This document shows, piece after piece, positions 1 to 4,657 of a stretch of DNA of 5,568 bases; the stretch's first letter is position 1, and every line of letters starts with the position of its first letter. The stretch is from Chloroflexota bacterium (lineage in GTDB: Bacteria; Chloroflexota; Ktedonobacteria; Ktedonobacterales; Ktedonobacteraceae). The stretch is from assembly GCA_027316975.1 (NCBI GenBank), contig DAHVFL010000327.1, positions 1 to 5,568 of the forward strand. Reading direction: 5' to 3'. The notes under the pieces were generated by a model. The model ran no database searches and was not told the origin of the DNA. It saw nothing but the letters and a program-made list of their open reading frames with translations. A program made the position numbers and the translations under genes.

Positions 1-520
1 TCTGCACGCTCTGCACGTGGGGATGGGCGATGGCTCTCACAGCCTCGTCCACGCGCTCCACGCTCACGCCATAGAAGCGGATCTTGCCCTGCTGCGTGAG
101 GTCGTCCAGAATGCCGAAGACTTCCGGCATGTCGTAGACTTCGGAGGGCGGGCAGTGCAGTTGCAGCAGGTCGAGCGCGTCGGTTTGCAGGTTGAGCAGG
201 CTGCGCTCAACGAAGCTGGTCAGGTTCTGGCGGTTGTAGCCACCGGCAACGTGGGGGTTGAGCCGCCGGCCCGCTTTCGTTGCCACGATAAGTTGTTCGC
301 TGCGCAATTTGCGCGTCTGGGCGATCAGTTGTTCCGAGCGGCCATCGCCGTAGACATCGGCGGTGTCAATGAAGTTGACGCCCAGGTCTATGGCGCGATG
401 CAACGCTGCCAGCGAGGTGGTGTCATCGGTGTTGCCCCAGGCATCGCCGCCGATGCCCCACGCTCCGAAGCCAATCTCCGAGATGTTCCAGCCGGTTCTG
501 CCCAATGGACGATATTCCAT
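1..520 (-). CDS. Aldo/keto reductase, N-terminal part (C-terminus beyond the window)
   Basis: NAD(P)H-dependent oxidoreductase of the aldo/keto reductase superfamily, a cytoplasmic (alpha/beta)8-barrel enzyme that reduces aldehydes or ketones. The protein begins MEYRPLGRTGWNISEIGFGA, typical of the family's first hairpin and strand. The full catalytic tetrad is visible: D52 and Y57 in FIDTADVYGDGRSE, K82 in IVATKAG, and H122 in LLQLHCPP. The KIRFYGVS segment at 146-153 is also typical. 173 residues are present, so roughly the C-terminal 40-45%, including most of the cofactor-binding end, lies to the left of position 1. The ATG at 520 is preceded by GGGAGAG about ten bases upstream, which fixes the start. 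The sequence style fits the YajO/Tas/IolS-like bacterial subgroup, but the substrate cannot be told. The family call is very secure; the physiological role is unknown. Confidence 0.95.
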   Translation of the reverse strand, partial: MEYRPLGRTGWNISEIGFGAWGIGGDAWGNTDDTTSLAALHRAIDLGVNFIDTADVYGDGRSEQLIAQTRKLRSEQLIVATKAGRRLNPHVAGGYNRQNLTSFVERSLLNLQTDALDLLQLHCPPSEVYDMPEVFGILDDLTQQGKIRFYGVSVERVDEAVRAIAHPHVQSVQ

Positions 521-588
521 AGTTTCTAAGCTCTCCCTTTTTATTTTATACACGGATGGTGTGGTGATGTTGGTTTCTTTGGTGATAG

Positions 589-617
589 TGTATAGCAAAT
601 GAGGTAGATTATGCAAA
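589..617 (-). promoter_or_regulatory. Candidate promoter for the aldo/keto reductase
   Basis: On the minus strand TTTGCA (612-617) is followed by a 17-base spacer and TGC-TATACA (-10 hexamer at 589-594, with an extended -10 TG). Each hexamer matches the sigma-70 consensus at only four of six positions, but the spacing and the TG motif agree with the other promoters in this window. It would leave a leader of about 60 bases before the ATG at 520. Confidence 0.35.
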
Positions 618-669
618 GGTGACAAAAACCAGGGCGGTGACAAGCCCCAGAGGCGTTCACATAAACACG

Positions 670-744
670 GCTGTCATTCTGAGCGCAGCGAAGAATCTCT
701 CGCGGGTCAGAGCGCTGATTCTTCGCTGCGCTCAGAATGACAGC
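670..744. repeat. Perfect 28-bp inverted repeat with 19-base loop
   Basis: Arms 670-697 and 717-744 are exact reverse complements, starting GCTGTCATTCTGAGCGCAGC on the left, with a 19-base loop (698-716). RNA from either strand would form a very stable hairpin. Translated, the arms give strings such as VILSAAKN or CHSERSEES, which I recognise as a frequent spurious hypothetical protein produced by a dispersed intergenic repeat in Chloroflexi and other genomes. No run of T follows either arm, so it does not look like a simple intrinsic terminator. A MITE-like or REP-like origin is plausible but not shown. Confidence 0.9.
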
Positions 745-826
745 AGGCGAGTGGTGATCGGGAAAAATCATCAGAGGCTTTCTGTGCGCGATTGTGTAGG
801 GGCGGGAGAGGTTGGGAAGGGTGGAA

Positions 827-916
827 GGGGCGCTTGCGCCGCCCTCGTGCCTGCTCCTGGCGAGGCCCGCGTGCGCGATGAGGTGGTGGGGGCGCTTGCG
901 CCGCCCTCGTGCCTGC
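827..916. repeat. Two copies of a 28-nt GC-rich direct repeat
   Basis: Copies at 827-854 and 889-916 are identical (beginning GGGGCGCTTGCGCCGCCC) with a start-to-start distance of 62 bases. Each copy contains the short dyad GGCGC-TT-GCGCC. The 34 bases between the copies are also GC-rich and include CTGGCGAGG, a string shared with the repeat at the right end of the window. GTAGGGG motifs flank the block at about 797 and 931. Only two copies with unequal surroundings are present, so this is not a CRISPR array. Confidence 0.85.
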
Positions 917-987
917 CGGTCTGGTACAAAGTAGGGGGCCAAATCGGGCTATAGCGCGTTCATTTATACAGGATGATATGCGGCCTG

Positions 988-996
988 TGCTATGAT
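988..996 (+). promoter_or_regulatory. Extended -10 promoter candidate for the gene at 1042
   Basis: TG-C-TATGAT at 988-996 matches an extended -10 element. No good -35 hexamer lies 16-18 bases upstream, which is tolerable for extended -10 promoters. Transcription would begin near 1003, giving a leader of about 40 bases. This is one reason to prefer the start at 1042 over the in-frame ATG at 973. Confidence 0.45.
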
Positions 997-1041
997 GAAG
1001 CGCAGGAAACACATGCAAAACTAGCAGAGGAAGAGTCACAT

Positions 1042-1755
1042 ATGCAAATGCTTTCCGGTCGGAGATCGAATGGTTTGAGTCCGCAGTCGCGCAGGATAGC
1101 CACCTTCGCTATCGTTCTTTTTGCCCTGTCGGGACTCATCAGCGGCTTCGCGGTGGGAGCCTTTGTGCGCCCGAAAGTTGGGGGAACTGGCAACAACAAT
1201 GGCGTCGGCATCACGCGCATTGTGCAACAGACGAAGACCGCGACGCCAGTTGCAACGATTCAACCTGTACAGATTCCAATTCCAACGATAGACCGCGTTG
1301 AGTCTCCTAACGTACCGAATGGAACTAACTATACTTTAACTGCTCATCTCAAAAATATCCTGGGTAGAGATGGGCAACCTATTCATGCGGATAATCTAAC
1401 ATGCAAGTTGTGGCTCATCGCGCGTGTACCAAGAGATCAAAAAGTGTACATCCCACTGGATATTCTCAGCAACGTAGCGACTATCAGCAATCCATTTACC
1501 TCGCAAGCAAAAGATCAGAATGGAAATCTATTGCCAGATGTGACCTATCCTGAGATTGAACAGAGTTTAGCTTTCAATAATCCCACCCCGCAGACTCAAC
1601 CTTGCAGGACAGACGGCGAAGTGACATGGCGCTATCAAATATCTCAATCAGCAACTCCGGGCAAGTACACACTTGTAGTGCTTTATGATTGGAGCGGCAA
1701 ACATTACAATTGGTATTGGGTAGATATTACGATCAGCCAGGCTAACTCAAATTAG
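1042..1755 (+). CDS. Membrane-anchored extracellular protein of unknown function
   Basis: I do not recognise a family. The 237-residue protein has a short basic N-terminus (RRSNGLSPQSRR), one hydrophobic helix at about 19-42, then a Gly/Asn- and Thr/Pro-rich linker (about 43-85). A beta-rich domain (about 86-234) follows, with two cysteines, C121 and C188, that could form a disulfide outside the cell. The anchor lacks a clear AxA signal-peptidase site or lipobox, so an uncleaved type II topology seems likely. The domain ends with alternating aromatic and hydrophobic residues (YTLVVLYDW, HYNWYWVDITI), typical of an immunoglobulin-like sandwich edge; that is inference. ATG 1042 is chosen over ATG 973 because AGAGGAAGAG lies about nine bases upstream and the earlier start would put 23 hydrophilic residues before the anchor. 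Base composition falls sharply after about 1260, from near 59% GC to near 43%. Confidence 0.8.
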   Translation: MQMLSGRRSNGLSPQSRRIATFAIVLFALSGLISGFAVGAFVRPKVGGTGNNNGVGITRIVQQTKTATPVATIQPVQIPIPTIDRVESPNVPNGTNYTLTAHLKNILGRDGQPIHADNLTCKLWLIARVPRDQKVYIPLDILSNVATISNPFTSQAKDQNGNLLPDVTYPEIEQSLAFNNPTPQTQPCRTDGEVTWRYQISQSATPGKYTLVVLYDWSGKHYNWYWVDITISQANSN

Positions 1756-1763
1756 TGGGTCAT

Positions 1764-1839
1764 CTGGCAATTGAGTCGCCTTTGATTTAGCGCTCGTTGA
1801 GCCTGGCGAGCTGCTTCTAAAGAGTGAATTAATTGCCGG
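1764..1839. other. Structured gap between convergent genes
   Basis: Between the stops at 1755 and 1861 an outer dyad pairs 1764-1774 (CTGGCAATTGA) with 1829-1839 (TTAATTGCCGG), eleven pairs of which two are G-U. Inside, TTTAG (1786-1790) pairs with CTAAA (1817-1821) and GCTCG (1792-1796) pairs with CGAGC (1807-1811). Transcripts from both flanking genes would run into it, so it may serve as a bidirectional stop or a 3' end stabiliser. No U-tract follows, so an intrinsic terminator is not demonstrated. Confidence 0.4.
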
Positions 1840-1860
1840 AAGACCTGTGAGTGCCAACTT

Positions 1861-2373
1861 TTAGGAAGCAAGAGCTACGGCACTACCATCTGAACCTGTA
1901 CCATAAATACCCATGGTGCCAAAAACGGGCTCTTGATAGTCGCCATCATATATTGTTAATGAGTAGATAGGAGGCGATGGAGGAGGACCGAGACCGACTG
2001 AATTAAAGTGTAGACGAACAGTACCAATAAACACCACAAATACGAAGGCACCTTCTAAATTGGTCGATTCTTGTAAGTACCATACATCGCAATTATAATT
2101 ATAATATAATATGAGAGTTCCACGAGAAGAGTCACTTGCTACATTTGTACTCCCAGCAGTACAACTACCTTTACTTGATTGATATTGGGTGGGATTCTTG
2201 TTGTCGCATCCCAAGCCACGATTGCAAGAACTCAAATTAGGAATGTGATGGATTGCACTACTAGCTTGAGCAGTGCGGATGAGGGAGATGTTCAGAAGGG
2301 TACCAAATACAAGGGTTAATATCAGCATTACAGGAACAACTATTAAAACTATCAGGCGTACTTTACTGCTCAT
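1861..2373 (-). CDS. Small exported protein, DUF2690 (YjfA-like)
   Basis: A 170-residue secreted or surface protein. The N-terminus is MSSKVR followed by a hydrophobic stretch (about 7-32) and RTAQA-SSA, a fair signal peptidase I site after residue 37. The mature part carries the pattern I associate with DUF2690: C50-x5-C56-x-N-K-N-P, then C71, an L-x-L-Y-Y-N strand, C95 and W98 in YNYNCDVWYL. The four cysteines probably form two disulfides. The C-terminal end has a proline-rich patch (PPPSPP, 130-135) and a glycine-rich tail (FGTMGIYGTGSDG). The function of the family is not known to me. The ATG at 2373 has AAAGGAAAG about nine bases upstream. The gene is A+T-rich (about 35-42% GC in rows counted by hand) beside neighbours near 60%, so recent acquisition or relaxed composition is possible. 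Confidence 0.75.
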   Translation of the reverse strand: MSSKVRLIVLIVVPVMLILTLVFGTLLNISLIRTAQASSAIHHIPNLSSCNRGLGCDNKNPTQYQSSKGSCTAGSTNVASDSSRGTLILYYNYNCDVWYLQESTNLEGAFVFVVFIGTVRLHFNSVGLGPPPSPPIYSLTIYDGDYQEPVFGTMGIYGTGSDGSAVALAS

Positions 2374-2538
2374 GTTCGCTTTCCTTTCTAATCGTAGACA
2401 TTCTACAGCCTCTTTTGAAGCACAGAGATGGCTGGGAATACTAAAAAAACGAAGGTAGCGAGACGCAATAAGGAGAGAGCTATGAGATATCCTTCAGAAC
2501 AAAACAGTTTCTAAGGGACCTTACAGCAATAGGCGAAT

Positions 2539-2567
2539 TTGACACTAAAAACTTTATGGCGTACACA
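2539..2567 (+). promoter_or_regulatory. Opposing promoter-like sequence facing the phosphorylase gene
   Basis: On the plus strand TTGACA (2539-2544), a 17-base spacer and TACACA (2562-2567) resemble a sigma-70 promoter that would read into the 3' end of the phosphorylase gene as antisense. No gene of its own follows on the plus strand. It mirrors the minus-strand promoter at 2569-2598 around the same dyad. It may be real antisense transcription or only a by-product of the near-palindromic sequence. Confidence 0.25.
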
Positions 2568-2568
2568 A

Positions 2569-2598
2569 AGTGTATCTTAAAAACTCATGTTTTGTCAA
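2569..2598 (-). promoter_or_regulatory. Candidate promoter for the DUF2690-like gene
   Basis: On the minus strand a perfect TTGACA (2593-2598) is followed by an 18-base spacer and TACACT (2569-2574). It would start transcription near 2562, leaving a leader of about 190 bases before the ATG at 2373. The -35 box lies just past the stop of the upstream phosphorylase gene (2620), so this gene is probably transcribed on its own, although readthrough remains possible. The -10 sits in the dyad TACAC-AAA-GTGTA (2562-2574), which could be an operator. Confidence 0.45.
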
Positions 2599-2619
2599 GC
2601 TTTTTCAGCCTGGATTATT

Positions 2620-3453
2620 TCAACTCATCCCCTTCAAAATCCCGCGCACCAGCATGGCGAAGCGCACCCGCGCAGCCTCCGCCGTTGAAAGCACCCCGGC
2701 GTGGGTGACTTTTTCGGTGTCGTCGCCGGTAGCAGTGTTGGTAATCAGGCTGAGACCAAGCACGCGCATTCCCATGTGGCGGGCCACGACCACTTCCGGC
2801 GCGGTAGACATGCCTACGGCGTCGGCTCCCATAGCGCGCAGGAATTTGAGTTCCGCACTCGTCTCGTAGCCTGGCCCGCTCACCATGACATAGACTCCTT
2901 CATGCAACGTGGTACCCGTATCTTGCGCGGCGACTTCGCGCGCAAATTGACGCAGTTCGGCGTCGTAGGCGTGGGCCAGCGCGGGGAAGCGTTCGCCGAA
3001 ACGGTCGTCGTTTGGCCCCATGAGAGGATTCGCCCCTGCCATGCCGGGCAGGTTGATATGATCGCGGATCAGCATAAAATCACCCGGACGATACGCGGGG
3101 TTCAGTCCACCAGCGGCGTTGGTGACGATCAGGGTGCGCGCACCCAGCGCGTGCATGACACGCACAGGCAGCGTCAGGGCTTGCAGGGAATAGCCCTCGT
3201 AGAAGTGAAAGCGGCCCTGCATCATCACTACAGGCACTCCTTCCAGTGAGCCGAGCAGCAGACGACCAGCGTGACCATGCACGGTTGAACGCTGGAAGTG
3301 GGGGATTTCCGCGTATGGAATAGCCGTGGCATCCTGCACGTCGTTTGCCAGGTCGCCCAGACCTGAACCGAGGATGATACCGATGGCGGGTTGCAAATCG
3401 CTATGAGCGCGGATGGCGGCTGCCGCTTCTGTCACCTGGTCGTAAAGCGTCAT
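2620..3453 (-). CDS. punA: Purine nucleoside phosphorylase, trimeric (class I, PNP/MTAP-like) type
   Basis: Cytoplasmic enzyme that cleaves purine (deoxy)nucleosides with phosphate to free base and (deoxy)ribose-1-phosphate in purine salvage. The 277 residues match the usual length. Family motifs in order: GSGLG (29-33) of the phosphate loop; QGRFHFYEGYS with R81, H83 and Y85; TNAAGGLNP (111-119); GPGYETSAE (193-201) with E197; VGMSTAPEVV with M215 and S216; SLITN with N239. By comparison with human PNP, E197 and N239 correspond to E201 and N243, and Asn there favours 6-oxopurines (inosine, guanosine) over adenosine or methylthioadenosine. H251 probably corresponds to the ribose-binding H257. 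ATG 3453 has AGGAG at 3460-3464, an ideal distance. It lies 17 bases after the recombinase stop, so the two genes are almost certainly one transcript. I see no convincing intrinsic terminator downstream. Confidence 0.95.
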   Translation of the reverse strand: MTLYDQVTEAAAAIRAHSDLQPAIGIILGSGLGDLANDVQDATAIPYAEIPHFQRSTVHGHAGRLLLGSLEGVPVVMMQGRFHFYEGYSLQALTLPVRVMHALGARTLIVTNAAGGLNPAYRPGDFMLIRDHINLPGMAGANPLMGPNDDRFGERFPALAHAYDAELRQFAREVAAQDTGTTLHEGVYVMVSGPGYETSAELKFLRAMGADAVGMSTAPEVVVARHMGMRVLGLSLITNTATGDDTEKVTHAGVLSTAEAARVRFAMLVRGILKGMS

Positions 3454-3470
3454 GGTTGTCTCCTACACTA

Positions 3471-4364
3471 TTATACCGTTGTTTTGGCGGTTTCGCGGGC
3501 AAGCTGGCTGTAGACCTGGGTGGTGGCGATGTGGGCGTGTCCCAGTAGTTCTTGCACGGAGCGCAGTTCCATGCCGTTTTGCAGCATCAGGATGGCGAAC
3601 GAGTGACGCAGCATATGCGGGGTGATGCCCTGGATGTTGACCTGTCGCGCATAGCCTTTGATGATGAGCCAGAAGCCCTGGCGTGTCAGTCGCTCACCGT
3701 GATGGTTTACGAAAAGGGCCTGCTCGCCGGGATGGTGTTGGATGAGGCGCTGGCGCGGTCCCTGGAGATAGTTTTTGATCTGATCCAGCGCGAGGGATGA
3801 GAGTGGCAGCACGCGTTCGCGTTTGTTTTTGCCGTTGCGTCCCGCGCACACAACGGTGGCCTGGGCGAGATCGACATGCTCCAGGTTGAGGGCGACCAGT
3901 TCGCTGACGCGCATCCCGGTGGCGTAGAGCAGGTGTAGCATAGCCATGTCGCGAATGCCGGCGGGCGAATCGAGGGCAACCTGGCGGAAGAGGTTGGCTA
4001 CCTGTTCCTGACTCAAGATTTGCGGCGGCTCTTTCTGGATGCGCGGCGCGTTCAAACCTTCGATGATGTCAACGGAGATACTGCCGCGAGCGCGCAGGTA
4101 GCGAAAATACGTTTTCAAAGAGGCCAGTTTGCGCGCAATGGTGGTTGGGCGATAGGCTTGCTCGTCATGCATTTCCAACAGGTAGCTGGCGATATGCGCG
4201 CGCGTCACGTACTGCCAGCTTTCGATGCCCTGGCGCGTAAAATAAGCGCACGCCTGGTTGAGATCGTTACGATAGGCCACAATGGTGTTCGCATTGGTCT
4301 CCGCACGTCCCTGGTCCTTCGTGGAAAGCGACGCAATATACTCATCAATACCTTCTTGTAACAT
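3471..4364 (-). CDS. xerD: Tyrosine recombinase, XerD/XerC type
   Basis: Site-specific recombinase that resolves chromosome dimers by cutting and rejoining dif-like sites through a covalent 3'-phosphotyrosine. The 297 residues match E. coli XerD (298). An N-terminal SAM-like DNA-binding domain (about 1-100, including TIVAYRNDLNQ and RKLASLKTYFRYL) is followed by the catalytic domain. All catalytic residues are present: R152 (ATGMRVSEL), K179 (RNGKNKRERVLPL), H250 and R253 (HMLRHSFA), H276 (LLGHAHIATT), Y285 (QVYSQL). The spacing H-3-R-23-H-9-Y equals that of E. coli XerD, while the beta-hairpin with K179 is about three residues longer. ATG 4364 is chosen over the adjacent TTG 4367; GGAAG lies six bases upstream. 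XerC, XerD or a single-recombinase XerA/XerS role cannot be separated from sequence alone; the link to punA favours the Firmicutes-style xerD locus. A phage or element integrase is less likely given this length and context. Confidence 0.92.
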   Translation of the reverse strand: MLQEGIDEYIASLSTKDQGRAETNANTIVAYRNDLNQACAYFTRQGIESWQYVTRAHIASYLLEMHDEQAYRPTTIARKLASLKTYFRYLRARGSISVDIIEGLNAPRIQKEPPQILSQEQVANLFRQVALDSPAGIRDMAMLHLLYATGMRVSELVALNLEHVDLAQATVVCAGRNGKNKRERVLPLSSLALDQIKNYLQGPRQRLIQHHPGEQALFVNHHGERLTRQGFWLIIKGYARQVNIQGITPHMLRHSFAILMLQNGMELRSVQELLGHAHIATTQVYSQLARETAKTTV

Positions 4365-4464
4365 CAAGCACTTCCAAATATCTACAAATATTCATAGGAG
4401 GAACAAAAGCTTGTATTCCTGCCGGGTCACTCGATACCTTTGGCTACCTGGCTATGACTTCGCT

Positions 4465-4493
4465 ATTATAATGATTGCGCATTCAAGATACAA
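4465..4493 (-). promoter_or_regulatory. Promoter of the recombinase-phosphorylase operon
   Basis: On the minus strand TTGTAT (4488-4493), exactly 17 bases, then a perfect TATAAT (4465-4470). Transcription should begin near 4458, giving a leader of about 95 bases. That leader can form a small hairpin between AGGAATACAA and TTGTTCCT (minus strand, 4399-4420). The promoter lies back to back with that of the gene at 4654. Confidence 0.7.
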
Positions 4494-4535
4494 GCTAAAG
4501 CGACAAAAGTAGGAAGTACGGGCTTTCTTCAAACG

Positions 4536-4544
4536 TGCTATAAT
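4536..4544 (+). promoter_or_regulatory. Extended -10 promoter of the gene at 4654
   Basis: TG-C-TATAAT at 4536-4544 is a perfect extended -10 element, and no clear -35 box stands at the usual distance. Transcription should begin near 4551, leaving a leader of about 100 bases that contains the hairpin and the short upstream reading frame described separately. Confidence 0.65.
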
Positions 4545-4576
4545 GCACATCAATGGGTGCTTTTGAGAGAACCCTG

Positions 4577-4657
4577 ATGCCTCGCATGATTACACGCGGA
4601 TGTCGTTTTGTGATGAGTGATGTCCGCGCAAAAATAAGGAGAAATTGGACACAATGA
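4577..4657 (+). CDS. Possible 26-codon leader peptide overlapping the next start
   Basis: ATG 4577 opens a frame of 26 codons (MPRMITRGCRFVMSDVRAKI, then RRNWTQ) that ends with TGA at 4655-4657. That stop overlaps the ATG of the next gene as ATGA, the classic arrangement for translational coupling. A weak purine run, GAGAGA (4565-4570), precedes it. The peptide is basic, matches nothing I know, and is short enough to arise by chance; its second half also carries the ribosome-binding site of the next gene. It is reported because the overlap, the leader position and the internal hairpin coincide. It may be regulatory rather than a functional protein. Confidence 0.25.
   Translation: MPRMITRGCRFVMSDVRAKIRRNWTQ
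4595..4628 (+). promoter_or_regulatory. Leader hairpin upstream of the ribosome-binding site
   Basis: CGCGGATGTC (4595-4604) pairs with GATGTCCGCG (4619-4628): ten pairs including two G-U, with a 14-base loop. It ends eight bases before AAGGAG (4636-4641). No T-run follows, so it is not a terminator. It could modulate ribosome access or mRNA stability. I do not recognise any known riboswitch class in the roughly 100-base leader. Confidence 0.4.

Larger units (their letters stand above)
521..1041. other. Non-coding region between divergent genes, filled with repeats
   Basis: About 520 bases separate the aldo/keto reductase start from the plus-strand gene at 1042. Open frames of 75-130 codons exist here on both strands, but they run through the repeats and give low-complexity arginine- and alanine-rich translations, with no ribosome-binding sites of note. 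I regard none as a gene. The region contains a promoter candidate near 600, a long perfect inverted repeat (670-744), a GC-rich direct repeat (827-916), and a promoter candidate near 990. Confidence 0.7.

Noticed and set aside
827..916. CRISPR array
   Set aside because: Only two repeats, with a GC-rich 34-base interval, no third copy and no cas genes. The same applies to the pair at 5483-5568, whose spacer is only 20 bases.
541..1039. Several overlapping open frames of about 110-133 codons on both strands
   Set aside because: They run through the inverted and direct repeats, have arginine- and alanine-rich low-complexity translations, overlap each other on both strands and lack good ribosome-binding sites. 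They are repeat artefacts.
973..1041. Upstream ATG at 973 as the start of the membrane-anchored protein
   Set aside because: It lacks a ribosome-binding site, would precede the promoter-like TGCTATGAT at 988-996, and would add 23 hydrophilic residues before the anchor helix. ATG 1042 has AGAGGAAGAG at a good distance.
2544..2580. Intrinsic terminator after the phosphorylase gene (minus strand)
   Set aside because: TACAC-TTT-GTGTA gives only a five-pair stem, and the T-run GTTTTTAG starts about ten bases later, too far for a normal terminator. The promoter reading fits better.
2701..3249. Plus-strand open frame opposite purine nucleoside phosphorylase
   Set aside because: It is antisense to a gene with every family motif intact. 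The His/Gly/Arg-rich translation is a shadow of the real frame.
3471..4364. Phage or genomic-island integrase
   Set aside because: Length, catalytic spacing and the operon with purine nucleoside phosphorylase fit a chromosomal Xer recombinase. No tRNA, attachment-site repeat, excisionase or cargo genes are seen nearby.
4345..4395. Alternative short frame starting at an ATG in the recombinase leader (minus strand)
   Set aside because: It is 16 codons, out of frame with the recombinase, overlaps its start, and has CCTCCT rather than a ribosome-binding site before it.
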